A stretch of DNA of 47,868 bases from BRHc4a sp049325055. Lineage in GTDB: Bacteria; Bacillota; Desulfotomaculia; Desulfotomaculales; Desulfocucumaceae. Shown here one piece after another: positions 8,619-17,326 of the stretch (positions are counted from its first letter, which is position 1; every line of letters begins with the position of its first letter). The DNA is taken from assembly GCA_049325055.1 (NCBI GenBank), contig JBMOPB010000079.1:1-47868 (forward strand), written 5' to 3'. A program made the position numbers and the translations under genes. Below the pieces are notes generated by a model that had not been told where the DNA came from, did not search any database, and saw only the letters and a program-made list of their open reading frames with translations.

Positions 8619-8981
8619 GTGATTGAAAGGCCCGACGATTTTGCGGAAAGAAGAAAAAAGCTGGCCCACCTGAGTGAGGAAGAACTGCACCGGCGCTTCT
8701 GGGATCTGGCGGAAACCATTGTACAGCCGCTTATAGAACTGGCCCGCACCCACACCTCCCCTTCCCTGGAAAGGTCCGTACTGCTTCGTATGGGCATATC
8801 AAGCCAGGACGCCACCGCCATTGTGCAAAAAATTACCGGGCTGGGGCTGCTGGGAAAGGGAGCCGGCAATGTGATTTGGCGCCTGTCCCGCCGCCTGGGG
8901 GTTGACGTTAAACAGGCCGGATCCGAGTTGGCCCAGGGCCGCCACTGGGAGCAGGTCAGCTCTATATTCGGAGCAAAATAG
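8619..8981 (+). CDS. oraS: D-ornithine 4,5-aminomutase, small subunit
   Basis: Non-catalytic partner of OraE in the B12/PLP enzyme that moves the terminal amino group of D-ornithine to C4. With GTG at 8619 the product has 120 residues, the usual OraS size. It shows the conserved segments FAERRKKLAHLSEEEL, FWDLAETIVQPLIELA and SPSLERSVLLRMGISS. AAGGGG ends 8 bases before this GTG; the in-frame GTG at 8610 directly abuts that Shine-Dalgarno sequence and is unlikely. The 86-base gap to oraE is the largest in the operon and holds no visible signal. Confidence 0.93.
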   Translation: MIERPDDFAERRKKLAHLSEEELHRRFWDLAETIVQPLIELARTHTSPSLERSVLLRMGISSQDATAIVQKITGLGLLGKGAGNVIWRLSRRLGVDVKQAGSELAQGRHWEQVSSIFGAK

Positions 8982-9067
8982 TTTCAGAGGTCGGAATCCC
9001 GACATCTATTCAGCATAACGCGGTACTACAGGCAATGAAAATTTGTGGCAGGGGGTGCGGAATTAAA

Positions 9068-11272
9068 ATGCAACACAAAATTGAACCCAACGAAAAATTA
9101 AACATAGAAAACATACTGCAGGATTTAGATCATTACCGCCCGCGCCGGAAGGGCTGGCACTGGCGCAAAAGCGCCGGACCCAGGCAGGTGGGGCCTTTTG
9201 TATATAAAAACATATCGGAGGACTTGACGCGCAGCATTCCCTTGCCGGCCGCCAAATACTTCGGCAATATAGACCCCCAGCCGGAATGCAACATCACCTC
9301 GGAGATAGCATCGGGACGTTTTGAGGATGACATCCGCAGGATGAGGATGGCCGCCTGGCATGGGGCCGACCACATAATGGTCATCAGGACGGCAGGCCAG
9401 AGCCATTTTGACGGGCTTATCGAGGGCACCCCCGAGGGCGTGGGAGGGGTTCCCATAAGCCGCAAGCAGATCAGGGCCAGCCGCAAGGCCCTGGACATGA
9501 TTGAAGATGAGGTGGGCAGGCCGGTTAACCTTCATTCCTACGTCAGCGGTGTGGCCGGCCCGGAAATTGCGGTTATGTTCGCCGAGGAGGGTGTCAACGG
9601 CGCCCACCAGGACCCCCAGTACAACGTTTTATACCGGAACGTAAACATGGTCCGCTCCTTTGTTGACGCCGCCGAAGCCAAGAAAATAATGACCGGCGCA
9701 GGCATGGCCCAGATCGACGGCGCCCATAACGCCAACGCCACTGCCCGGGAGGCCTGGAAGGTAATGCCCGAGCTTTTGGTGCAGCACGCCATTAACTGCG
9801 CTTATTCAATGGCGGCCGGCATGTTGCCGGAAAACATACTGCTCAGCACCGTGCCACCCACAGCCACACCGGCCCCCTGCCTGGGCATCGACCTTCCCTA
9901 CGCGGTGGCTTTGCGGGAGCTGTTCAGCAATTTTAAAATAAGGGCCCAGATGAACACCAGGTACATTGAGTCAGACACCAGGGAGGCCACAGTAAACCAT
10001 GTTTTAAATACTTTAATATCCAGGCTGACGTCGGCCGATGTCCAGAGCACCATCACACCAGATGAAGGGCGCAACGTCCCCTGGCACTTCAACAGCATCG
10101 CCGCCGTTGAGACCGCCAAGCAGGCCCTTTTAGGGCTGGACGGCATAAAGGATATGGTGTCGGTTAAAAGGGACGGCATTCTGGGGGATAAAGTAAGGGA
10201 GCTAAAGGAAAGGGCCGTCCTGTTCATGGAGGAAATAGCCGAAATGGGCTATTTCAATGCCGTGGCGGCGGGTCATTTTGTGGACTCCGGGCTTTACCCG
10301 GAGCGCAACGGCGATGGTATTGCCCGGCAGCCCGAAGGAGGCGTCGGGGCAGGAACCATCGTGCCCAGGGATAAAGATTACTTTGCCCCGGTGTGCAGCC
10401 ACTTCGGAGATAACCACCTGCCGGAGGGAATCGGGGAAGCCTGTTCCGCCATCGGCGGCTGCACCCTCTGCAGCCCTGAAAAAATTGTTTACATAGATGA
10501 GCTGGATGAAAAGGACAACGTCAACCGCCGGCTGGAATCCACCAGGGAGCACAGGGAAAAGGGACTGTTAAGGCCGGAAGTGCAGTGGTACGGTGACGGC
10601 TACGTATGCCTGTCGCTGTTCCTGCCCGTTGATGCCGCCACCGCAGAAATTGCCGCCCTGAAAATAGCCGGGCGCATGAACATGCATGACCCGGAAGTGA
10701 TACACAGGCGGCCGATGCACCCGGCGGAAGGAACACTGGTGGAGGTAAAAGGCCGTATTGAATTTGACATCGACCCCGGGGAACTGGTCATTCCCGAAAA
10801 AGTGAAGCCTCTAAGCTTTGAAGAAATTACCTCGTTGGTTAAAAAGGAGCCTTTCCGGGTGGTTGCCGCCACGGTGGGAGAAGACGAGCACTCCGCCGGT
10901 ATGAGGGAAATAATTGACATTAAGCACGGCGGCCTTGAGAAATACGGGTTCAAGTGTTATTACCTGGGCACCTCGGTACCTGTGCAAAAGGTTGTGGGCG
11001 CGGCCATAGAAATCGATGCCCGGGCTATATTGATAAGCACCATTATAACCCATGCCGACATACACCGGGTTAATATGGCCCGGCTGAACAACCTGTGCCT
11101 GGAGGCCGGCATAAGGGACAAAGTAATACTGGTGGCCGGCGGCACCCAGATTACAGATCAAATGGCCCGGGAATGCGGCCTGGACGCCGGGTTCGGCCGG
11201 GGCACAAAGGGGATCGACGTGGCCAGCTTCCTTATACGCCGGCGGCATGGAGGTGCGCCGTATGCATGTTGA
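9068..11272 (+). CDS. oraE: D-ornithine 4,5-aminomutase, catalytic subunit
   Basis: Adenosylcobalamin- and PLP-dependent radical mutase making 2,4-diaminopentanoate. From ATG 9068 it has 734 residues. An N-terminal TIM barrel (for example IASGRFEDDIRRMRMAAWHG, GQSHFDGLIEGTPEG, TPDEGRNVPWH) is followed by a Rossmann B12 domain with EDEHSAGMREIIDIKHGG, whose histidine (about residue 608) is the expected cobalt ligand. The lysine in GTSVPVQK (about residue 641) aligns with the PLP lysine of characterised OraE. I moved the start 11 codons in from 9035 because MQHKIEPNEKLNIENIL aligns with known N-termini and no Shine-Dalgarno sequence precedes 9035. The next gene begins within its last codons. 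Confidence 0.95.
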   Translation: MQHKIEPNEKLNIENILQDLDHYRPRRKGWHWRKSAGPRQVGPFVYKNISEDLTRSIPLPAAKYFGNIDPQPECNITSEIASGRFEDDIRRMRMAAWHGADHIMVIRTAGQSHFDGLIEGTPEGVGGVPISRKQIRASRKALDMIEDEVGRPVNLHSYVSGVAGPEIAVMFAEEGVNGAHQDPQYNVLYRNVNMVRSFVDAAEAKKIMTGAGMAQIDGAHNANATAREAWKVMPELLVQHAINCAYSMAAGMLPENILLSTVPPTATPAPCLGIDLPYAVALRELFSNFKIRAQMNTRYIESDTREATVNHVLNTLISRLTSADVQSTITPDEGRNVPWHFNSIAAVETAKQALLGLDGIKDMVSVKRDGILGDKVRELKERAVLFMEEIAEMGYFNAVAAGHFVDSGLYPERNGDGIARQPEGGVGAGTIVPRDKDYFAPVCSHFGDNHLPEGIGEACSAIGGCTLCSPEKIVYIDELDEKDNVNRRLESTREHREKGLLRPEVQWYGDGYVCLSLFLPVDAATAEIAALKIAGRMNMHDPEVIHRRPMHPAEGTLVEVKGRIEFDIDPGELVIPEKVKPLSFEEITSLVKKEPFRVVAATVGEDEHSAGMREIIDIKHGGLEKYGFKCYYLGTSVPVQKVVGAAIEIDARAILISTIITHADIHRVNMARLNNLCLEAGIRDKVILVAGGTQITDQMARECGLDAGFGRGTKGIDVASFLIRRRHGGAPYAC

Positions 11273-12638
11273 TGTGTTAATCGTGGAGATTGGCAGCACC
11301 ACCACCATAGTCAGCGCCTTTACCGACATAAACGGGGATGCCCCGCGCCTGGCGGGCCAGGGTATGGGATTGACCACAGTATCGGCAGGGGACGTAACAA
11401 TTGGAATGAATAACGCACTGGAGGATTTAAAAAGGAATACCGGCGCAAAAGAATTAACCTGGGATCTGTTCATGGCCTCCTCCAGCGCAGCCGGCGGCCT
11501 GAAAATGACGGTGCACGGGCTGGTTTACGACATGACGGTCAAAGCCGCCCGGGAGGCAGCCCTGGGAGCCGGGGCGGTACTGCATTTTGCCACCTCCGGC
11601 CCGGTATCCGGGACCGATTTGCGTAAGGTTAGAGAAATAAACCCCAGTATTATACTTCTGGCGGGCGGGGTGGATTACGGCGAGAAAAAAACAATCGTGG
11701 AAAACGCCCGCAGGCTGGCCTCACTGGGTCTGAAGGCACCTGTTATCTATGCCGGCAACGTAGCGGCCGGCGATGAGGTGACCGATATATTCGCGGAGTC
11801 CGGCATCAAGTGCAGGGCCGTGGATAACGTTTATCCCCGGATTGATGAACTGAATATCGACCCCACCAAAACAGCCATTCAGGATGTTTTTGAAGAACAC
11901 ATTACAGAGGCCCCCGGCATGGAAAATATCCGCAGCCTGGTAAAGGGCCGCATCATCCCCACTCCCGGCGCCGTTTTCAATGCCGCCCGGCTGTTATACC
12001 GGGAAATAGGGGATCTGATGGTGGTGGACGTGGGCGGGGCAACCACCGACGTACACTCGGTGACCGAAGGATCTCCGGAGATAAGGGAAATCACGGTAAG
12101 CCCGGAGCCCCTGGCCAAACGCACGGTGGAGGGGGACCTGGGGCTGTATGTAAACGCCGGGGTGGTTTTAAACCGTATTTCTCAGGAACTGCTGAAACCG
12201 GTAATGGGAGAACTGGACCCCCGGGAAATATTGGACAGGAAAAAAGTGATCCCGGAAAAAGAAGAAGAGTTTAAATTAACCGGCCTGCTGTGCCGGGAGG
12301 CCGTTATGACAGCGGTGCAAAGGCACTCCGGGCGGATACGGTACAGCAGCGCAGGCCTGGGCAGAAAAGCAATAATAGCCGAGGGCAGGGATTTGACCAG
12401 GGTGCGCTGGATTATCGGCACTGGCGGAGCCCTTGTGATGCTGCCCTTTGGATCCTCACTGCTGGCCCAAATTCAGGGGCGAAGGCCCGGCCGGGAAATG
12501 TACCCGGAAAGCGCAGTAATATTAATTGATAAAGACTATATAATGCCCGCCGCCGGCGTCCTGGCCCTGACCCATCCCGAAGCGGCGCTGAGAATATTAA
12601 AAAACAGCCTTGGTATAGATCAGGGGGAGTGCCTATGA
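11262..12638 (+). CDS. MutL/GlmL-family ASKHA ATPase, probable aminomutase reactivator
   Basis: Homologue of the MutL/GlmL proteins encoded beside B12-dependent glutamate mutase and similar mutases. The 458-residue product has the ASKHA ATPase motifs: phosphate-1 EIGSTTTIVSAF at the N-terminus, phosphate-2 MVVDVGGATTDVHSV near the middle and adenosine motif IIGTGGALVMLPFG near the C-terminus. A role in swapping damaged cobalamin or loading cofactor on OraSE is inferred from the family and position. I chose ATG 11262, with GGAGGTG 6 bases before it, over ATG 11247, which lies on that Shine-Dalgarno sequence. It overlaps oraE by 11 bases and orr by 4 (ATGA), so the three are translationally coupled. 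Confidence 0.88.
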   Translation: MHVDVLIVEIGSTTTIVSAFTDINGDAPRLAGQGMGLTTVSAGDVTIGMNNALEDLKRNTGAKELTWDLFMASSSAAGGLKMTVHGLVYDMTVKAAREAALGAGAVLHFATSGPVSGTDLRKVREINPSIILLAGGVDYGEKKTIVENARRLASLGLKAPVIYAGNVAAGDEVTDIFAESGIKCRAVDNVYPRIDELNIDPTKTAIQDVFEEHITEAPGMENIRSLVKGRIIPTPGAVFNAARLLYREIGDLMVVDVGGATTDVHSVTEGSPEIREITVSPEPLAKRTVEGDLGLYVNAGVVLNRISQELLKPVMGELDPREILDRKKVIPEKEEEFKLTGLLCREAVMTAVQRHSGRIRYSSAGLGRKAIIAEGRDLTRVRWIIGTGGALVMLPFGSSLLAQIQGRRPGREMYPESAVILIDKDYIMPAAGVLALTHPEAALRILKNSLGIDQGECL

Positions 12639-13741
12639 CAAGGCCCAGAATGGAAATCAGCCCGTCAGCCATAAAAGAAAACACTCAATGCATAGTTAAG
12701 AGATTAAAGAGCTTTAACTGCCAGGTGGTTGGAGTGACAAAGTCCTGCTGCGGAGACCCGGTGGTGGCCCGGTCCATGCTTGACGGCGGTGTTAGCATGA
12801 TCGGGGATTCCCGGCTGGAGAATATTAATAAGATGCGCCAGGCAGGGATAAATACTGATTTCATGTTATTGAGGCTGCCTATGCTGAGCGAGGTTGAAAG
12901 CGTTGTTGATACGGCGGATGTAAGCCTCAACTCCGAAATAGAGGTAATCAGATCCTTAAGCTCCTGCGCCAAGGCCAAAGGAAAGGTGCAGCGCATAATT
13001 TTAATGGTGGACCTGGGTGATTTGCGGGAGGGCGTCTGGCCGTCGGACCTGATAAAAACAGTACAGCGTGTGATTGACCTTCCCGGCATACACCTTGAAG
13101 GCATAGGCGCCAACTTCGCCTGCTATGGGGGAGTCATTCCCACCAGGGAAAAAATTGACCAGTTGATTGGCTTAAAAGAACAGATCAGTGCTGTGTGCGG
13201 TTATTCGGCGCCGGTGGTTTCCGGTGGCAATTCAGCCAACCTGCAAATGATCTGGAACGGTGAAACACCCTTTGGCGTAAACCAACTGCGCATCGGCGAG
13301 GGTATACTTCTTGGAAGGGAAACAGTGCAGAGAAAGCCTTTGCAAGGACTCAGGCAGGACGCTTTCACACTGTTTGCGGAGATTATAGAGATCAAGGAAA
13401 AACAATCGGTGCCCATAGGGGAAACAGGCCAGGATGTAATGGGAAAGAGGCCCAACTTCCCGGATAAGGGCTTTCGCCTGCGGGCCATACTGGCCCTTGG
13501 CCGCCAGGATGTTTACACCGAGGGCCTGGCGCCCTGTGCAGCCAATATAAATATAATAGGTTCATCCAGCGATCACCTTATCGTGGATGTTACCGATTCG
13601 GACATTCGCTGGAGGATCGGCATGGAGATCCCCTTCAGCGTCGATTACGCCGCACTTATGTCCGCAATGGCGTCCCCTTATATAGAAAAGGTTATAAAGC
13701 CTCCCGGAGAAATGGATCCCCGAAAAAGGCAAGGGGCTTAG
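12635..13741 (+). CDS. orr: Ornithine racemase (PLP, alanine-racemase N-terminal fold)
   Basis: Interconverts L- and D-ornithine so that L-ornithine can enter OraSE. The 368-residue product belongs to the fold-type-III PLP family (AlaR N-terminal domain / YggS-like TIM barrel). The PLP lysine lies in VVGVTKSCCG (Lys36); GIGANFACYGG, VVSGGNSANLQM and LRIGEGILLGRE are barrel-strand motifs shared with known ornithine racemases. ATG 12635 lies 5 bases after GGGGGAG and overlaps the previous stop as ATGA. The stop codon lies inside the loop of the operon terminator, so termination begins at the end of the gene. Confidence 0.92.
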   Translation: MTRPRMEISPSAIKENTQCIVKRLKSFNCQVVGVTKSCCGDPVVARSMLDGGVSMIGDSRLENINKMRQAGINTDFMLLRLPMLSEVESVVDTADVSLNSEIEVIRSLSSCAKAKGKVQRIILMVDLGDLREGVWPSDLIKTVQRVIDLPGIHLEGIGANFACYGGVIPTREKIDQLIGLKEQISAVCGYSAPVVSGGNSANLQMIWNGETPFGVNQLRIGEGILLGRETVQRKPLQGLRQDAFTLFAEIIEIKEKQSVPIGETGQDVMGKRPNFPDKGFRLRAILALGRQDVYTEGLAPCAANINIIGSSSDHLIVDVTDSDIRWRIGMEIPFSVDYAALMSAMASPYIEKVIKPPGEMDPRKRQGA

Positions 13742-13753
13742 CCCCATTTTTTT
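13731..13753 (+). terminator. Rho-independent terminator of the ornithine operon
   Basis: GGGGC-TTA-GCCCC hairpin followed by A and seven T. The loop contains part of the orr stop codon (13739-13741). Confidence 0.8.
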
Positions 13754-13920
13754 AAGATAAGAAATTATGCTCCAAAGGAATTCTGTGGATAGTTTCCTAT
13801 ACACGGGGGTTTCAAGTGGGTGTACCCCCTTGCTTTGCTGGGAAAATAGATTTTCATCATAGATTGTGCTCCGCAGGGGCATGGGGGTTTAGTGCGGGGT
13901 TGAGGACGTGTTACCGTCCG

Positions 13921-13941
13921 AAGGGGCGGCAGCCCCTTTTT
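13921..13941 (+). terminator. Terminator-like hairpin in a repeated 21-bp sequence
   Basis: AAGGGGC-GGCA-GCCCCTT followed by T residues. The flanking CGTCCGAAGGGGCGGCAGCC sequence recurs at about 25,109-25,129 beside the vanW stop, so it is a dispersed element rather than a unique site. The surrounding 13,754-13,996 holds no convincing gene. Confidence 0.6.
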
Positions 13942-13996
13942 AATTATTGGGAAGGGTTTCAGTCCCGGAGAGTGAATTGCCAAGCAGGGGGTTGTT

Positions 13997-14128
13997 ATGG
14001 ACAATTTGAAAGATAAGCCGACGCAAAAAAACGGCAGGCTGTTATCCCTGACCGAGGGGCTTAACAGCGGCTTTGGCCTGATACTGGACTCCCTGGACCA
14101 GGGGATACACATGGTTGACCTATGTTAA
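13997..14128 (+). pseudogene. Truncated N-terminus of a PAS-type regulator (43 codons)
   Basis: A short frame with a good Shine-Dalgarno sequence (AGGGGGTTGTTATG). The peptide ends GLILDSLDQGIHMVDLC and then stops. LDSLDQGIHMVD resembles the start of the PAS domain in the regulator at 3,939-5,342 (FDALEEGVFIVD), as does the spacing from the start codon. Nothing of the rest of such a protein follows, and the frame runs into the convergent RocB-like gene with a 9-base overlap. I read it as the stub of a second sigma-54 activator left by a deletion. A genuine 43-residue peptide is the alternative. Confidence 0.45.
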
Positions 14129-15766
14129 GAGGTTTTCTATAGTGGCCTTCAATATCTCGGGCATGGCATCCAGTGAATAGGCGGTGCACAACCTTTCGGA
14201 AAGCTTGTGGGCGTCTTTTCCGTAAGGGCCGATGTTTACCACAGGCATGCTTATGTTCTGGATGGACTTTACCGGCAGATTATATTTTTTCGGCCAGGCG
14301 GGCATGTTGTTGACCAGCTTTGAAACGCTTTCCTCATCCTGCGAAATGCTGCAGTAGCTTAAATCGGAGATGTACGGGTAAAACTTTTTCATAACTATTT
14401 TATAATCGTACCGCTCCCTGACCTCCCTGACGGCCTTTTCCACCGCATCCAGCAGTTTTTTCTCCTTCTCATCCTGTCCCTTTACATAAATATGGGGATA
14501 ATAGGGCGGAGCAAAGTAGACCACTATTTTTGAATTCTGGTCGGAATAATGGCGGTGGACTTCCTGAACGATAGCCAGAGAGAACTCCCGGTCATCCAGA
14601 TCCTTCTTCTCCAGATCCAGTACAAGCTTTTCAATTATCCAGTCGATACGGTCCCCCATCTCGGCTTTCACATTCCGGTAAAGCTCCTCGTAGGTTAAAA
14701 CCTGTACCTCCCAGGGAAGCTTTCTAAAGGGAATTTTGCTCAGCTGGCAGTATTTCTGGTATTCCTCATTAAGCCTCTTGATAATGTTTTCAAATGACTG
14801 AACCGCCTTTGCCCTGCACTTGGCCATCACCTCGTCGGGCTGGCTGGAGTGGGTGGCGTAATTAAAGTATAAGGTCACCGCGTTTACCGTCTGCACCGAG
14901 TATTTTGTCCTTAAGTCCCTCTGGTGCAGGCTTATTGGCGGCATTGTCACCTCCCCGTCGGCCATATCACAAAGATCGTTGCTCAAATCTATCTGGTACA
15001 ATACCTCGGAGGCCAGCAAATTGGCGTCGAGCCCGTTGAAGGACTCGCCCACGTGAGTCTCTTCGCCGTATATGTAAAAACAGGGCAATAATTTACCCAC
15101 AGTTCCGACGTACACATATTTATGGTCGTCACCGGGATATTTCCCGGTCATATAATCGGTATCAACGGCGGCGATAAACTCCCATCCCTTTTGCCTTGCC
15201 AGTTCATCCAGATCTTCCACCGCCGACAGCATTCCGGCGGAGTTTCCCTCCTCGTCGGGCACACCGATAAAAACGATGTTTCCCTCCATTTCATCCACTC
15301 TTTGAGAAAACTCCTCCAGCATCACCATAAGAGCCGCCACACCTGTTTTCATGTCAAAAATACCCCGGCCGAAAATCCAGTCCCCGGACATAATTTCCGC
15401 CATGGTCCCGGCGCTGAATTTTATGTCACGCAGTTTCTCCTTCAACAACACAGGGTCAGTGGCATACTGCTTCAACTCAGCGTAATCCTCGATGCCCACG
15501 GTATCTATATGCCCCAGGCACAATACTGTTTTGGAGGACTTTGCCTTTCTCCCCTCAATGCAGGCGAAAACATTCTTTCTTCCCAATATGTCGTCCTTAA
15601 CTTCCAAAAGCCTCAGATTGCCGGGATTTTCACTGAAATACCTTATCTGCGCCAGGTGTTCATATATTTTTTGGGCAATCTCCACTTCTCCCTCTGTTCC
15701 GACAATACTGCGAATCTTTGTAAGATCTATGGCTATTGATTTAATCCTTTCGCCCAAGGTGTTCAA
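14120..15766 (-). CDS. RocB-like M20-family peptidase / deacylase
   Basis: Zinc hydrolase of family M20 most like RocB of arginine utilisation; its substrate is not known to me. The 548-residue product matches the 550-570 of RocB. Metal-site segments are VLCLGHIDTVG, GIFDMKTGVAALM (bridging aspartate), GVPDEEGNSAG (acid-base and metal glutamates) and AAVDTDYM, and YATHSSQPDEVMAKC is typical of the RocB group. I chose TTG 15766 because GGGGAG lies 7 bases before it and a sigma-54-like promoter (15806-15821) lies just upstream. A frame open to 15868 has no Shine-Dalgarno sequence and would run through that promoter. Its place in the ornithine island suggests release of ornithine or arginine from an acylated or peptide form. 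Confidence 0.85.
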   Translation of the reverse strand: MNTLGERIKSIAIDLTKIRSIVGTEGEVEIAQKIYEHLAQIRYFSENPGNLRLLEVKDDILGRKNVFACIEGRKAKSSKTVLCLGHIDTVGIEDYAELKQYATDPVLLKEKLRDIKFSAGTMAEIMSGDWIFGRGIFDMKTGVAALMVMLEEFSQRVDEMEGNIVFIGVPDEEGNSAGMLSAVEDLDELARQKGWEFIAAVDTDYMTGKYPGDDHKYVYVGTVGKLLPCFYIYGEETHVGESFNGLDANLLASEVLYQIDLSNDLCDMADGEVTMPPISLHQRDLRTKYSVQTVNAVTLYFNYATHSSQPDEVMAKCRAKAVQSFENIIKRLNEEYQKYCQLSKIPFRKLPWEVQVLTYEELYRNVKAEMGDRIDWIIEKLVLDLEKKDLDDREFSLAIVQEVHRHYSDQNSKIVVYFAPPYYPHIYVKGQDEKEKKLLDAVEKAVREVRERYDYKIVMKKFYPYISDLSYCSISQDEESVSKLVNNMPAWPKKYNLPVKSIQNISMPVVNIGPYGKDAHKLSERLCTAYSLDAMPEILKATIENLLT

Positions 15767-15805
15767 ACAGATCACTCCCCCGGATTTCTCTTTGGCCCAT
15801 GTAAA

Positions 15806-15821
15806 TGCAAAATACAAACCA
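15806..15821 (-). promoter_or_regulatory. Candidate sigma-54 promoter of the RocB-like gene
   Basis: On the minus strand TGGTTTGTATTTTGCA has GG and GC 10 bases apart, a perfect -12 TTGCA and a partial -24 element (TGG...G). It lies about 40 bases before the chosen TTG start. It is weaker than the two identical sites at 5715 and 15954. Confidence 0.5.
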
Positions 15822-15953
15822 ATTCCCGCCAGGGCGGCAATTACGCAAAACCGGGCGGAATGCTCCAAAAAAAAACATTATTTTTTGCTCAATTCTTGCA
15901 CCTGGCGCCAAATTTTTTTGCATCACTCCGGCTGTTTTGCAGGTTCCTGGCCC

Positions 15954-15968
15954 TGGCACGTTTTTTGC
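15954..15968 (+). promoter_or_regulatory. Sigma-54 promoter of the cPGS-like GTPase gene
   Basis: TGGCACGTTTTTTGC, identical over 15 bases to the promoter in front of ord (5715-5729). It ends 44 bases before the chosen ATG at 16013. TTTGCA half-sites and a partial palindrome (15907-15922) lie upstream. Confidence 0.88.
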
Positions 15969-16012
15969 GCTGTTTATCTGCTAAAGCTTTAAGGGGAGGG
16001 ACTAAAAACTCC

Positions 16013-17326
16013 ATGAAAAGAACAAAAGTAATCATCATGGGCGCGGCGGGAAGAGATTTTCACGTATTCAACACCTACTTCCGCCCTAATCCCAATTACG
16101 AGGTGGTAGCATTTACAGCAACCCAAATCCCCAATATTGAAGGGCGGAAATATCCTGGTGCGCTTGCCGGGGACAATTACCCGGACGGTATTCCCATATA
16201 TTCCGAGGAGGAACTCGTAAGGCTGATAAAGGACCGGGAAGTGGATCAGGTGGTATTCGCCTATAGCGACATCTCCCATGAGCAGCTGATGCACAAGGGA
16301 TCGATGGTTTTGGCCGCCGGATCCGATTTCCGCCTGCTGGGCCCCAAAAACACAATGATCAAATCCGCCAAACCGGTTATTTCAGTTTGCGCCGTCAGAA
16401 CCGGCGTGGGTAAAAGCCAGACCACCAGGGCCATTTGCCTGGCATTGAAAAAAATGGGCAAAAAAGTGGTGGCCGTCAGGCATCCAATGCCGTACGGGGA
16501 TCTGACGAAGCAGGTTTGCCAGCGCTTCGCCGGATATGAAGATTTAAACCTGCATAAATGCACCATCGAAGAAAGGGAAGAGTACGAGCCGCATATTGAA
16601 AACGGCATCGTGGTGTATGCCGGAGTCGATTATGAGGCAATACTGCGGGAGGCGGAAAAAGAAGCCGATATAATTTTATGGGATGGAGGCAACAACGACT
16701 TCCCATTTTTCAAAACCGATCTTCATATTGTGCTGGTGGACCCGCACAGGCCCGGCCATGAAATCACCTACCACCCGGGCGAAACGAACCTGAGAATGGC
16801 CGACGTTGTCGTCATCAACAAGATTGATACCGCCAGCCCGGAAAATGTCCGCATGGTCAGGGAAAGCATAAAACGGCTAAATCCCAACGCCATAGTGGTG
16901 GAAGCGGCCTCCCCGGTATTCGTGGCCGACCCGGAGATAATACGGGGCAAAAGAGTACTGGTAATAGAGGACGGCCCCACCCTCACCCACGGAGACATGG
17001 ACTTCGGAGCTGGAATGGTGGCCGCCCAAAAATTTGGCGCCGGAGAAATATTGGAGGCCAGGAGGTTTGCCGTGGGCAGCATCAAGGAAACATACGACAA
17101 ATACGCGCACCTGTCCACAATTCTGCCGGCCATGGGCTATGGGGACCAGCAGGTCCGGGACATGGAGGAAACCATCAGGAGGGCCGACTGTGAAGCCATT
17201 GTCTCCGGCACCCCCATAGACCTCACCCGGGTCATGAACGTTGATAAGCCAATAGTGCGGGTAAAGTACTCACTGCAGGAAATAGGCTCACCGGTCCTGC
17301 AGGATGTGGTGGAAAGGTTCTATTGA
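16013..17326 (+). CDS. Cyclic 2,3-diphosphoglycerate synthetase-like P-loop GTPase
   Basis: Belongs to the family named after the archaeal enzyme that makes cyclic 2,3-diphosphoglycerate; the role of bacterial members is not established to my knowledge. The 437-residue product has an N-terminal Rossmann-like segment (VIIMGAAGRDFHVFN), an atypical P-loop VRTGVGKSQTTR (about 128-139), a Walker-B-like ILWDGGNNDFPFF and a guanine-type VVVINKID. The ATG at 16013 follows a purine-rich GGGGAGGGA. A longer frame to 15860 would include the sigma-54 promoter and is rejected. Sharing the ord promoter places it in the ornithine regulon. A strong terminator follows. Confidence 0.82.
   Translation: MKRTKVIIMGAAGRDFHVFNTYFRPNPNYEVVAFTATQIPNIEGRKYPGALAGDNYPDGIPIYSEEELVRLIKDREVDQVVFAYSDISHEQLMHKGSMVLAAGSDFRLLGPKNTMIKSAKPVISVCAVRTGVGKSQTTRAICLALKKMGKKVVAVRHPMPYGDLTKQVCQRFAGYEDLNLHKCTIEEREEYEPHIENGIVVYAGVDYEAILREAEKEADIILWDGGNNDFPFFKTDLHIVLVDPHRPGHEITYHPGETNLRMADVVVINKIDTASPENVRMVRESIKRLNPNAIVVEAASPVFVADPEIIRGKRVLVIEDGPTLTHGDMDFGAGMVAAQKFGAGEILEARRFAVGSIKETYDKYAHLSTILPAMGYGDQQVRDMEETIRRADCEAIVSGTPIDLTRVMNVDKPIVRVKYSLQEIGSPVLQDVVERFY

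Noticed and set aside
15860..16012. N-terminal extension of the cPGS-like protein
   Set aside because: It would be encoded across the sigma-54 promoter at 15954-15968, so it cannot be in the transcript.
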